From the NCBI GenBank assembly GCA_015063125.1, contig SUTB01000006.1, positions 1 through 64,000 of the forward strand: a stretch of DNA of 64,000 nucleotides, given 5' to 3'. The first letter of the stretch is position 1. Each line of letters opens with the position of its first letter. The DNA is from Thermoplasmata archaeon (GTDB lineage: Archaea > Thermoplasmatota > Thermoplasmata > Methanomassiliicoccales > Methanomethylophilaceae). Below the pieces are notes generated by a model, which saw only the letters and a program-made list of their open reading frames with translations, searched no databases and had not been told where the DNA came from. The position numbers were made by a program, and so were the translations under genes. Of the stretch, positions 15,459-24,049 are shown piece by piece.

Positions 15459-16685
15459 ATGAAGACCCTTGCCGACATCCTCTCGGAGATAGACTCGTTG
15501 AAGGACGAGATGATTGAGACCACAATCGAGATGATCAGGATACCGGCTCTCGCTCCGGTGAACGGAGGGGACGGGGAGGGAATGAAGGCCGATTACCTCA
15601 TGACCAAGACTGGAGGGTTCGACGAGGTCAGGCGCTATGACGTCCCTGACAAGACGGATCCCTTTGTGAAGAGGTCCAACATAGTGGCTGTCAAGAAGGG
15701 GAAGAAGAAGGGCACCGTCTGGATGGTGGCCCATATGGATGTCGTCCCCACAGGCGATCCTGAGCTTTGGGAGAATCCCCCGTTCGACCCGATCGTGAAG
15801 GACGGCAGGATATACGGCAGGGGAACGGAGGATGACGGGCAATCCGTCATATCGTCCATGTTCGCCTCCAGGCCGTTCCTGGAGGAGGAGCTCGAGGGGA
15901 TGTCGATCGGCATGGCATGGGTGGCCGATGAGGAGACCAGCAGCGTATGCGGTATCCAGTATCTTCTCGAACAGGGGGTATTCACGAAGGATGATGTGAT
16001 CATAGTCCCCGATTACTGCACCAAGGACGGCAGCAGGGTCGACGTGGCGGAGAAGCACATCCTCTGGCTGAAGTTCTGCATCGAAGGGAAGACAACACAT
16101 GCCTCCACGCCCCATCTGGGGGTCAATGCGTACAAGGTATCGACTCTCCTCCTCATGGATCTGATAGAATCGTTCGATAACAGATTCGGCGATGTGAACA
16201 GCATGTACCTTCCCAACGGGTCCACGTTCGAGCCCACGAAGAGGATCTCCACCGTGGACAACATCAACACGATTCCGGGCTACGATGAGTTCTGCATGGA
16301 CATCCGTCTCAATCCGGAATACGATCCCGAATCGGTTCTGAAGATGGCCCGGGAGAAGGCCGACCTGTATTCCGAATCCACCGGGGCAAGGATCACCGTG
16401 GAGGTGGTCCAGAAGGCCGTCGCAGGGAAGCCATCACCGATAGATTCAATCGGCTACAGAGCGCTGTCGGAATCCATAGAATCCGTCATGGGCAAGGCCC
16501 CCGAACCGGTGGGCATCGCTGGCGGAACCTGCTCGAATTTCTTCAGGGAGAAGGGTCTCGACGCATATGCGTGGCAGACAGGCGTTGGAACACTGCATGC
16601 TCCGAACGAGTACCTGCTGATCGATAATCTTGTCAACGATACGAAGGTGTTCGCCACACTGTTCTACAAGCTCTGCCTGCAGTGA
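15459..16685 (+). CDS. M20-family metallopeptidase/deacylase
   Basis: A 408-residue M20 enzyme (ArgE/DapE/CPG2 type). Metal ligands are visible in AHMDVVPTGD, GRGTEDDGQS and ADEETSS, with a further acidic residue in PDYCT and the last His in LHAPNEYL. A dimerisation/lid domain lies in the middle (THASTPHLGVNAYKV). Succinyl-diaminopimelate desuccinylase or a dipeptidase are the nearest assignments; the substrate cannot be decided. Its stop lies directly against the ftsY stop on the other strand. Confidence 0.85.
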   Translation: MKTLADILSEIDSLKDEMIETTIEMIRIPALAPVNGGDGEGMKADYLMTKTGGFDEVRRYDVPDKTDPFVKRSNIVAVKKGKKKGTVWMVAHMDVVPTGDPELWENPPFDPIVKDGRIYGRGTEDDGQSVISSMFASRPFLEEELEGMSIGMAWVADEETSSVCGIQYLLEQGVFTKDDVIIVPDYCTKDGSRVDVAEKHILWLKFCIEGKTTHASTPHLGVNAYKVSTLLLMDLIESFDNRFGDVNSMYLPNGSTFEPTKRISTVDNINTIPGYDEFCMDIRLNPEYDPESVLKMAREKADLYSESTGARITVEVVQKAVAGKPSPIDSIGYRALSESIESVMGKAPEPVGIAGGTCSNFFREKGLDAYAWQTGVGTLHAPNEYLLIDNLVNDTKVFATLFYKLCLQ

Positions 16686-17774
16686 TCACTCGAACATCCT
16701 GTCGATCATCCACTCGGTGTTGAACATGACGATGTCGTCGTATTCCTGACCGTTGCAGACGAATGCGATGGGTTTGCCGATCGTGTGGGCTATGGAAAGC
16801 GCCGCGCCGCCTTTGGCGTCGGTATCGATCTTGGTGAGGATCACAGCGTCGATCCCTACAGCGTCGTCGAAGACCTTGGCCTGCTCGATTGCGTTGTTAC
16901 CGGCAAGGGAGTCGCCGACGAAGACCTTCAGGTCAGGTTTGGCGACCCTTACGATCTTCTTCATCTCCTCGATGAGGTTGCTGTTGGTCTGCATGCGTCC
17001 GGCGGTGTCGACGAGGACGATGTCCCTCCTCTTAGCCTTCGCATGCTCCACTGCGTCGTAAGCCACTGCAGCGGGGTCCGCGTCCTGAGTCTGCTTGACG
17101 ATCTTGCATCCGAGCTTGTCGGCATGGATGCTGAGCTGCTCGATGGCACCGGCCCTGAAGGTGTCGCATGCCGCCATGACGACGGACTTGCCGCTCTTCT
17201 GGAGACGGTTGGCGATCTTGGCGATGGCCGTGGTCTTGCCGGTTCCGTTGATACCGACGAACATGATGACCGTAGGCCTCTGCTGCTCCTCGACCCATTG
17301 GTCGAAGTTGAACTCATTGAGCTCCAGGACGTCCCTGACGGCATCCTTGACGGACATCTCCACTACCTCCTCCAGAGAGTAGGAGCGATCGTACTTCTTG
17401 CCGGTGAGGTTGGCCCTCACGCCCTCCTTGATCTTGTCGGCCACGGGTAGGGCCACGTCGGCCTCCAGAAGGGTGAAGTACAGTTCGTCAAGGATCTCGT
17501 CCAGTGCGGAGTCCTTGATCTTCTTTCCGCCGCTCTCCGATACCACGGAGGCGGACTTGTGCGTGTCCTTGCCGGATGCCCTCTCCTGCTTCTGGAGCTT
17601 CAGCATCTCCTTCCTGGAGAGCTTGGGTTGTTCCGGTTCGGGCTGAGAATCCTGAATGGGGGTTTCGGGAGTGGTGGTCTGTTCGGTCTCGTCCTTGAAG
17701 ATCTCCTTCTCGTCAAGGTCATCCTTGGCCTTGCTGAAGAGGCTCTTCATCTTGGATTTGAGAGATTCGAACAT
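16686..17774 (-). CDS. ftsY: Signal recognition particle receptor FtsY
   Basis: A 362-residue SRP-family GTPase. An acidic, linker-like N-terminal A region (about 1-85) precedes the four-helix N domain and the G domain with P-loop GINGTGKTT, DTFRAGA, DTAGRMQ and TKIDTDAKGGA. FtsY docks SRP-ribosome complexes at the membrane. It is the last gene of the leftward rpl18a-pfdA-ftsY operon, an order common in archaea. Confidence 0.96.
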   Translation of the reverse strand: MFESLKSKMKSLFSKAKDDLDEKEIFKDETEQTTTPETPIQDSQPEPEQPKLSRKEMLKLQKQERASGKDTHKSASVVSESGGKKIKDSALDEILDELYFTLLEADVALPVADKIKEGVRANLTGKKYDRSYSLEEVVEMSVKDAVRDVLELNEFNFDQWVEEQQRPTVIMFVGINGTGKTTAIAKIANRLQKSGKSVVMAACDTFRAGAIEQLSIHADKLGCKIVKQTQDADPAAVAYDAVEHAKAKRRDIVLVDTAGRMQTNSNLIEEMKKIVRVAKPDLKVFVGDSLAGNNAIEQAKVFDDAVGIDAVILTKIDTDAKGGAALSIAHTIGKPIAFVCNGQEYDDIVMFNTEWMIDRMFE

Positions 17775-17784
17775 CCCTTACCAC

Positions 17785-18219
17785 TCACTGAGTTGAGGTT
17801 TCCTGTCTGTTCGCGTACTCGATCTGCACGGCCTCGGAGACCGTGGAGAGGGCCTGCTGGACCTCCTGGAGTGCGTCAACTGTCTTCTTCAGCGCCTCTG
17901 TGAGCTCAGCGGCGTTGGCGTCCATGTACTTCGATGCGTCCTCGGGGGATTTCTCCACGGAGATTCCCGATCCGATTCCCGTAACGATGTCCTTCTTGGA
18001 CGAGACCTTGACTGTCATGAACGACGAAGCTCCGATAGGGATCATGATCTCGTCGCCCTCTTTCGCGGCCATCAATGCTTTGATGGACTCGTTGGCGAGG
18101 TTGACCTCGTCGAGGGTCGAACGGAGCACCTGGACCTGACGGCTGAGCGCCTCGGTCCTGGTCCTGTAGTTTTCCATCAGAGCCATCATCTGACGGAGTT
18201 CGTCGTCGTTCACGTTCAC
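17785..18219 (-). CDS. pfdA: Prefoldin alpha subunit
   Basis: A 144-residue protein with N- and C-terminal coiled-coil helices (about 5-60 and 100-135) around a beta-hairpin core (EIMIPIGASSFMTVKVSSKKDIVTGIGSG), the prefoldin alpha architecture. The hexameric chaperone delivers unfolded proteins to the thermosome. It overlaps rpl18a by 4 bp and is 10 bp before ftsY. Confidence 0.92.
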   Translation of the reverse strand: MNVNDDELRQMMALMENYRTRTEALSRQVQVLRSTLDEVNLANESIKALMAAKEGDEIMIPIGASSFMTVKVSSKKDIVTGIGSGISVEKSPEDASKYMDANAAELTEALKKTVDALQEVQQALSTVSEAVQIEYANRQETSTQ

Positions 18220-18443
18220 TCACCGATCTGGTATTTCACGACGTGGTTGGTGACTTCGTCGGCGGACAGCTCTTTGACATCGGTGATGTCGATCTGCCAT
18301 CTCTTGAGCTTGTGCTTGCTTCCGATTGTCGAGAGCGCCTTCTCCTTGACAGCCGCTTCATCGTCAGCGGCCATCTCGACAGCGAAAGGCTGCCTGACCT
18401 GCCTGACGTCAGCGTAAGTTCCTGATACGAGGAATGCTTTCAT
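18216..18443 (-). CDS. rpl18a: 50S ribosomal protein L18a (LX)
   Basis: A 75-residue archaeal LX/L18Ae protein beginning MKAFLVSGTY, with the family pattern of basic RQVRQPF followed by GSKHKLKRWQIDI. It leads the rpl18a-pfdA-ftsY operon. The start is clear from the family N-terminus. Upstream lies AT-rich sequence suitable for a promoter. Confidence 0.93.
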   Translation of the reverse strand: MKAFLVSGTYADVRQVRQPFAVEMAADDEAAVKEKALSTIGSKHKLKRWQIDITDVKELSADEVTNHVVKYQIGE

Positions 18444-18574
18444 TTTATTACCTGTTCCTCGTGATAAAGACCCTATTAATAAAGCTAACGCGTTTATTTA
18501 CAGGCGTTTAATAGGGGAAACATCGTGCCCATGGGCATCGTTCAAAGATAAAATCCGTATGTGCCAGATAGGGA

Positions 18575-19831
18575 TCAGAAAAGCTTCTCCTTCTCTACTT
18601 CCTCGGATTTGTAGCCGAAATCGGCCATCTTCCTGCCGACGAGGAATATCGCAGCGTATTCGGGCACGGTGGTCTCTCCGCTGAGGTCGAAGTGCTGCCC
18701 CTTCATGTCGAGCTTAGCGTCCTTCCTCATGGTAATCTTGACCTCATCGTCGGAGTACTCGTCGGGCACCGCCATCTGCAGAGGATCGAAGTCTGTGAGC
18801 TCCGCTCTGGTGATCGGGGTGACCTTCAGACCGCTCTTTCCGTGGACGGATCCGGGCAGACGGATCAGCCTCTTGATGTCGGCGGTGACAGGTTCGTCCA
18901 CCTCTCCCGAGAGACGGGGCGCCATATCCTCCTTCATGACCTTGACCAGTATGTTCTGCGTGGATTGCGACAGCATCGCCATGGTGTTCTTCTCGAAGAG
19001 CAGGCCTCTGGTCTTCCTCAGCTCTTCCTGGGCCTTGAACAGCGTGGTGCTCTGACTACCCTTGATGCTGGGATACTCCTTCTTGAACTCCTTCACATCC
19101 CCGTCGCATAGGTCGTTGACTACATCCATGAGGGAATTCCTCATCATCAGCTTCCAGCCGCCGGCATCTGCCGGGGGTATGAGGCGGTCCTTCGCGACGT
19201 TGGTGCGGACACCGCTGCCCGTAGCTACCTGGGAGGTGGCTACCCTGTTGTATGGGAACACCCAATCGATGTTCAGTCCGGAGCCTGTGATGAAATCCAC
19301 CAGCTCCCTTCTCTCAGGAGAGCCCAGCCCCATGATCTCCGGGGTCCTGACGTGGGCGTGGTAACCCCTTCCTCCAGAGAACGTGATGTGTATATCCTCC
19401 TCCTGGAATCCAAGATGGTCCATCAGGAAGGTGTCTACCAGGTGCATCATCTGCTTGCGGATCTCGATCAGCATCTCCGAATAGGTCATGTTGCCCGCGC
19501 CTTCCAGGTGGTCTGCATCCAGGTCGAAGATCAGCTCCGCCCCCATCCAGCCCTTCTCGTCCATTGTTGGCGCGTCGGGCTTGCGGTAGTAAGATGTGGA
19601 GTAGTAGCTGTGCGAGGGCACCTGGCCGAGCATGAACTTGTGCAGCTCGGATTGGTTGGTGAACCCCATGTGCCTCTGGACGAAGTTCTTGTCGAAGAAC
19701 ATGAATCCGAACTCCCTGCGGGTGAACCTGTCCGGTAGCATCGGCGTGTTCACCTTGTAGTACTTCCTGAACGCTTTGAACAGGAAGCGTTGGTTCGAAT
19801 CCATGGGGAAGCGATTGTGTACTTCGAACAT
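18575..19831 (-). CDS. priS: DNA primase small (catalytic) subunit PriS
   Basis: A 418-residue archaeo-eukaryotic primase. The catalytic DxD is in ELIFDLDADH (D103, D105), followed by the SGGRGYHAHV motif and RLPGSVHGKSGL. PriS synthesises primers with PriL (10262-11503), here not in the same operon. An in-frame ATG at 19804 (MDSNQRFLF) resembles the usual family start and is an alternative to 19831; neither has a strong ribosome-binding site. Confidence 0.94.
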   Translation of the reverse strand: MFEVHNRFPMDSNQRFLFKAFRKYYKVNTPMLPDRFTRREFGFMFFDKNFVQRHMGFTNQSELHKFMLGQVPSHSYYSTSYYRKPDAPTMDEKGWMGAELIFDLDADHLEGAGNMTYSEMLIEIRKQMMHLVDTFLMDHLGFQEEDIHITFSGGRGYHAHVRTPEIMGLGSPERRELVDFITGSGLNIDWVFPYNRVATSQVATGSGVRTNVAKDRLIPPADAGGWKLMMRNSLMDVVNDLCDGDVKEFKKEYPSIKGSQSTTLFKAQEELRKTRGLLFEKNTMAMLSQSTQNILVKVMKEDMAPRLSGEVDEPVTADIKRLIRLPGSVHGKSGLKVTPITRAELTDFDPLQMAVPDEYSDDEVKITMRKDAKLDMKGQHFDLSGETTVPEYAAIFLVGRKMADFGYKSEEVEKEKLF

Positions 19832-19907
19832 TAAGGTTGTGCTGTGCGGTATAGCTGCGTTCCCTCATCAAAAGTAATTAATCGATGCGTACCCAATCAG
19901 ATGCCAT

Positions 19908-20744
19908 ATGAGCGAGAAGGTGCCCGTATACGACAACCACCTCCACATGAGCCCCTCGGGCAGGAACGTGGATGCCCTGAAGGAGTTCGAGGCCGCAGGA
20001 GGGACCGGTCTGACGCTGGTCACGCTGCCCCACAAGGAGGTCCCGATCACCAGCGGAAAGGATTTCGCAGAGTCGTACGAGGTCACCTACAGGCTTGCGG
20101 ACAGAGCGAAAGCGGAGACCGACCTGGAGATCAACATCGCAGTCGGTCCCTACCCGATCCTCCTGATATCACTGGCGGAGCAGTTCGGCCTCGAGAAGGC
20201 GGAGGAGATGATGATCGAGGGCATGGAGCTGGCGGCCAAGGACATAGCCGAAGGGCGCGCAAAGGCCATAGGCGAGGTCGGAAGGCCGCATTTCCCGGTG
20301 GACAGCGAGATTTGGGATGCGTCCAACAGGGTCCTTCTGAGGGGATTCGAGCTAGCCAAGGAGCTGGACGTCCCCGTGATAATCCACTGCGAGAACGAGG
20401 ACGACACGGACAGATCCCTCGCGGAGCTGGCCGACAAGGCCGGTCTGGACAGGGGATTGGTGATCAAGCACTCCTCTCCGCCTTGGGTAACCCCAGAAGA
20501 GACGCATGGGGTGATGCCGTCCATACCCGCATCCAAATCCAACCTCAAGGAGGCCCTGTCCAAGGGTACCGACAGGTTCATGATCGAGACGGATTACATA
20601 GATGACCCGGAGAAGCCCACCGCCATCATGGCGGTCACAACAGTGCCCAAGAAGGTGGCCTCATGGGTCGCCAACGGACAGGTCCCCATGGAATCGATTT
20701 ATAGAATCTGCAAGGATATACCTGACTCACTATACCATCGCTGA
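19908..20744 (+). CDS. TatD-like metal-dependent hydrolase (archaeal COG1099 type)
   Basis: A 278-residue TIM-barrel hydrolase. Metal ligands: HLH at 11-13, Glu in GEVGRPH, His in VIIHCE, His in VIKHSS, Asp in ETDYIDD. The family includes nucleases and uncharacterised hydrolases. The GC-rich N-terminus lies just downstream of the divergent priS promoter region. It is 10 bp before the metallo-beta-lactamase homologue, suggesting co-transcription. Confidence 0.85.
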   Translation: MSEKVPVYDNHLHMSPSGRNVDALKEFEAAGGTGLTLVTLPHKEVPITSGKDFAESYEVTYRLADRAKAETDLEINIAVGPYPILLISLAEQFGLEKAEEMMIEGMELAAKDIAEGRAKAIGEVGRPHFPVDSEIWDASNRVLLRGFELAKELDVPVIIHCENEDDTDRSLAELADKAGLDRGLVIKHSSPPWVTPEETHGVMPSIPASKSNLKEALSKGTDRFMIETDYIDDPEKPTAIMAVTTVPKKVASWVANGQVPMESIYRICKDIPDSLYHR

Positions 20745-20753
20745 GGTGCAGAA

Positions 20754-21500
20754 ATGACCGCGAAGATCACATGCGTTTACGACGAAGGCTCCCTTCCGGG
20801 AACCAGTCTGATCGGTGCCAAAGGCACGTCCATGCTCGTAGAGAAGGATGGGAAGAAGATCCTGTTCAACACCGGGCTGCGCGACAGATACCTGTCGCAC
20901 AACATGGACTATCTGGACATCGATCCCGAATCCATTGACATGGTGGTCGTTTCACAGAGCAACCCCTGCGACTCCGCTGCATTGAACGGTCTGCTCAAGA
21001 GGAGGGAGAAGTCCATCGATGTGTACTGCCCCAACGGTCTGTATGGAAAGAGGTCATTCATCTCCAGGGGTGTCGGTCTGGACGATTCCAACACATCCAA
21101 GCCAGTCTATCACGACATAGGTTCGTGGGAGGAGCTGGTGCCGGGAGTCCTCATCACACCTTACTTCTACGATGACAAAGGCTACGGAGAGACGTTCATG
21201 GTCGTTACCGACGGCAACAAGGCGGCGATCCTCAGCGGACGCTGCTCATGCTTCCCGGACAAGGTCATCTCAGAGGTCGAGCAGCACACCGGCAAGAAGA
21301 TAGTGGCGTTCATCGGCCCCGTCTTCCTCGAGAAAAAGAAGAAACCGGTCGCGAAGACCTACGCGGACATGCTTTCTCCTATTCCCGACCTTTACATCAA
21401 CCACTGCGTCGGCAAGGACGGAATAGTGAACCTCCGCGTCCATCTGGGCCTGACAGGGGTCAAGGATTTCTACGTGGGTAACTCGTACGAGCTGAACTGA
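20754..21500 (+). CDS. Metallo-beta-lactamase-fold protein lacking the HxHxDH zinc motif
   Basis: A 248-residue homologue of the COG1237 branch of MBL-fold proteins, the branch that includes methanopterin-related enzymes. The N-terminal ILFNTGL and IDPESIDMVVVS match the family, but where HxHxDHxGGL should follow, it reads SQSNPCDSAALNGLL. Only the Asp remains. A C-terminal INHCVGKDG keeps one His. Probably metal-poor or non-hydrolytic. Operon with the upstream TatD protein. Confidence 0.7.
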   Translation: MTAKITCVYDEGSLPGTSLIGAKGTSMLVEKDGKKILFNTGLRDRYLSHNMDYLDIDPESIDMVVVSQSNPCDSAALNGLLKRREKSIDVYCPNGLYGKRSFISRGVGLDDSNTSKPVYHDIGSWEELVPGVLITPYFYDDKGYGETFMVVTDGNKAAILSGRCSCFPDKVISEVEQHTGKKIVAFIGPVFLEKKKKPVAKTYADMLSPIPDLYINHCVGKDGIVNLRVHLGLTGVKDFYVGNSYELN

Positions 21501-21540
21501 ATCTTTCGTATAGTATCCAAACGGATAGCGCCACGCTTTA

Positions 21541-21559
21541 TACTATCAAAAAGATAGTA
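21541..21559. promoter_or_regulatory. Operator-like inverted repeat over the promoter of the 21565 gene
   Basis: A perfect TACTATC-AAAAA-GATAGTA repeat overlaps the TATA element (TTTATACT, about 21537-21544) and touches the start region. The same architecture (ATC-AAAAA-GAT core) recurs at 22333-22349 before hcp. A weaker related repeat, TATCC-AAAC-GGATA, is at 21514-21527. Confidence 0.6.
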
Positions 21560-21564
21560 TGTGC

Positions 21565-21903
21565 ATGTCATCAACCATCGAGACCAAGATGAGTATCTGC
21601 GACAAGTACATCAGAGTGACCGCTGACCAGAGAGAGGACGGCACCATAGGGATCAAGGTGGAATCGGATTGCGATGCAATCCAGGGGTTCGCCGAGAAAA
21701 TGACCGCGGTGACCATGGACGACATCCTGAATTTCGAGACCAGCACCATCAACAAGGAAGAGGTCCGCGGAAACATGTCAATGATATGCGTCGCACCGAT
21801 CATGGTCTATCAGGCTGCGTGGATGGAATGCGGTATGCTGTCCAGAAGGATATTTCCCAAGAGTGGGCCCATCACCATAGACATGGGCAGAGACGAATGG
21901 TAA
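21565..21903 (+). CDS. Small Cys-containing protein, unknown (DUF6951-like)
   Basis: A 112-residue protein with Cys residues near C-D-K-Y-I-R-V and D-C-D-A-I-Q-G-F-A, a spacing I recall from a small methanogen-enriched family (DUF6951), and a later WMECGML. No membrane segment. The TATA box at about 21537 places the transcript start near 21565, so the mRNA is probably leaderless from the second ATG (alternative start 21559). It shares an operator-like repeat with hcp. Confidence 0.6.
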   Translation: MSSTIETKMSICDKYIRVTADQREDGTIGIKVESDCDAIQGFAEKMTAVTMDDILNFETSTINKEEVRGNMSMICVAPIMVYQAAWMECGMLSRRIFPKSGPITIDMGRDEW

Positions 21904-21921
21904 GTCCTGTCATAGGAGATA

Positions 21922-22278
21922 TCAAAGTCTGCATTTGCAGCAGTTCAGCTTTTCGCATGGTTTATTGTTGATTTTCCACTTAAGGGCCCACATCTTGATA
22001 TCCAATATGATATCAGTAAGTTCAAACCCGGCTTGGGTCAGGCGGTATTCGCTCTTGATAGGGACTTCCGACGAGTCAACCCTGTGCTCTATCAGATCTT
22101 CCTGTTCCAATTCCTTCAGTCTCTCTGTCAGTACCTTGGGAGTTATGCTAGCCATCCTCATGTGGAGCTCGGAGAATCTGATCCAATCGCCAGATCTCCT
22201 CATTTCGAACATGATGACCATTGCCCATTTCTTTGAAAGATAATCCAGGGTGTTGTACACGGTGCAACTCTCGTGCAT
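21922..22278 (-). CDS. HxlR-family winged-helix regulator with terminal cysteines
   Basis: A 118-residue HxlR-type regulator: wHTH core with KKWAMVIMFEM, FSELHMRMASITPKVLTERLKELE and the wing EYRLTQAGFEL. Cys5 and a C-terminal cluster (C108, C113, C114, C116) could bind metal or sense redox/NO. It sits between two genes whose promoters share an inverted repeat and is divergent from hcp, so it is the likely regulator of both. Confidence 0.85.
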   Translation of the reverse strand: MHESCTVYNTLDYLSKKWAMVIMFEMRRSGDWIRFSELHMRMASITPKVLTERLKELEQEDLIEHRVDSSEVPIKSEYRLTQAGFELTDIILDIKMWALKWKINNKPCEKLNCCKCRL

Positions 22279-22332
22279 GCTTTCCGCTTAGAAACTTGGT
22301 GGTATATATAGACTAGTATCTATTTGAAATCT

Positions 22333-22349
22333 AATATCAAAAAGATATT
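22333..22349. promoter_or_regulatory. Operator-like inverted repeat before hcp
   Basis: A perfect AATATC-AAAAA-GATATT repeat near the predicted transcript start (TATA box GTATATATAG about 22302-22311) and just before the ribosome-binding site. It matches the repeat at 21541-21559. Confidence 0.6.
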
Positions 22350-22362
22350 GAGGTTTGAGAAG

Positions 22363-23919
22363 ATGAAATGCATGCAGTGTGAGGAAAGCATCGCCGTTAC
22401 GGGATGCATAAGGAACGGAGTTTGCGGAAAGAGCGGAGAATTGGCAGACAAGATGGACAAGCTGATCGCTTCCTTGATAGAGATCTCAGCGGCAACCACG
22501 GACTGCACAAACGAGGGATTCATCAAGGAAATCGACGAGCACATTGTCGATTCTTTGTTCATGACCCTGTCCAATACCAATTTCGATATGCAGAGGATAG
22601 ATGATGCAATATCCGTCAGCGATTCGTTCATGAGGAGGGCGGGTAAGCAGTACTCGCTCTTCGGGGAAGATTATTCCGTCGATACCTATGATTCCAACGA
22701 GGATCTGAAATCTTTGAAGCTGCTCCTCCTGTTCGGACTCAAAGGATTGGCAGCCTACTATCATCACGCTTATGTTCTGGGAGCCAGCGATGTATCGATC
22801 ACCGCCTTCACGAGGAAAGCACTGGCCGCAATCAAGAAGGACAAGTCAGCCGAGGAGCTCATAGCGTTGAATATGGAGTGCGGAGAGGTCGGTGCCAAGG
22901 CCATGGCTCTTCTGGATGAATACAATGTGAAGTGTTATGGCAGCCCAGAGATCACACAGCTAAGGACCGGAGCAGGAAAGAATCCAGGTATCCTGATCAC
23001 CGGACATGACCTCAAGGACCTCGAACAGCTTCTGGAGCAGACCAAGGGCACGGGCATCGATGTCTACACCCACGGAGAGATGCTCCCCGCACATGCCTAT
23101 CCCGCGTTCAAAAAGTACGACAATCTGGTCGGCAACTACGGCAACGCATGGTATCTACAGAAGGACGAGTTCGAGAAGTTCAACGGTCCGATAATAGCTA
23201 CGACCAATTGTGTCCTGATCCCTAAGGACGGATACAGGCAGAGGCTGTTCACCACAGGAACCGCCGGTGTCGAAGGGGTGAAGCACATTCCCGAGAAAGA
23301 CGGTAAGAAGGACTTCTCGGAGGTTATCAGCATGGCCAAGGAATGCCCCGCGCCCACCGAGATCGATGATAAAATCCTCACCATCGGATTCGCCCATGGG
23401 CAGACCCTTGCCTTGGCCGGGAAGATCATCGATGCGGTCAAGGCCGGAGCCATCAAGAGGTTTGTGGTCATGGCCGGATGTGACGGAAGGGAGAAAGCAA
23501 GGGATTATTACACCAGATTCGCCCAGGAACTTCCCGGGGACACCGTCATCCTCACCGCAGGATGCGCTAAATACAGGTACAACAAGCTGGACCTCGGTGA
23601 CATCGGGGGCATCCCAAGAGTCATAGATGCCGGACAATGCAACGATTGCTACTCCCTTGTAGTCATCGCCAATGCCCTTGCTGAGGCTTTCGGTACCGAT
23701 GTCAACGGGTTGCCTCTGTCGTTCAACATCTCTTGGTACGAGCAGAAGGCCGTCCTTGTGCTCCTAGTACTGTTGAATCTCGGTGTCAAGAACATCATGC
23801 TCGGTCCAAGGCTTCCCGTATTCCTGACCCCAGGCGTTACAAACGTTCTGGTCGAGACTTTCGGCATCAAGGCGAACAGCGAGCCTGCTGCTGACAGGGT
23901 CATTTTGAACATCGATTGA
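22363..23919 (+). CDS. hcp: Hybrid cluster protein (hydroxylamine reductase/NO reductase type)
   Basis: A 518-residue Hcp. N-terminal Cys C3, C6, C15, C21 (MKCMQCEESIAVTG...) bind the cubane cluster, and hybrid-cluster ligands lie in the C-terminal half (HGEMLPAHAYP, TTNCVLIP, AGCAKYRYN, DAGQCNDCYS). Hcp reduces NO or hydroxylamine and counters nitrosative stress. ATG at 22363 is preceded by TTGAGGT; in-frame TTG at 22324 falls upstream of the operator and is rejected. Confidence 0.95.
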   Translation: MKCMQCEESIAVTGCIRNGVCGKSGELADKMDKLIASLIEISAATTDCTNEGFIKEIDEHIVDSLFMTLSNTNFDMQRIDDAISVSDSFMRRAGKQYSLFGEDYSVDTYDSNEDLKSLKLLLLFGLKGLAAYYHHAYVLGASDVSITAFTRKALAAIKKDKSAEELIALNMECGEVGAKAMALLDEYNVKCYGSPEITQLRTGAGKNPGILITGHDLKDLEQLLEQTKGTGIDVYTHGEMLPAHAYPAFKKYDNLVGNYGNAWYLQKDEFEKFNGPIIATTNCVLIPKDGYRQRLFTTGTAGVEGVKHIPEKDGKKDFSEVISMAKECPAPTEIDDKILTIGFAHGQTLALAGKIIDAVKAGAIKRFVVMAGCDGREKARDYYTRFAQELPGDTVILTAGCAKYRYNKLDLGDIGGIPRVIDAGQCNDCYSLVVIANALAEAFGTDVNGLPLSFNISWYEQKAVLVLLVLLNLGVKNIMLGPRLPVFLTPGVTNVLVETFGIKANSEPAADRVILNID

Positions 23920-23952
23920 GATGTATCAACCTCCTAGCAAAGAAACGTTTTA

Positions 23953-23991
23953 CCGCAGTCTTCGGACTGCGGGTCATTCTGTCTTCGGACA
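23953..23991 (+). terminator. Terminator region after hcp
   Basis: An 8-bp hairpin CCGCAGTC-TTCG-GACTGCGG (23953-23972) with a UUCG tetraloop is followed by a second, smaller UUCG hairpin (TGTC / GACA, 23980-23991). Confidence 0.6.
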
Positions 23992-24049
23992 TCAGGCTTC
24001 GCAAGTTCTTCAAATTTTCATTCTGCAGTTCTATATATTAGAACAGTAA

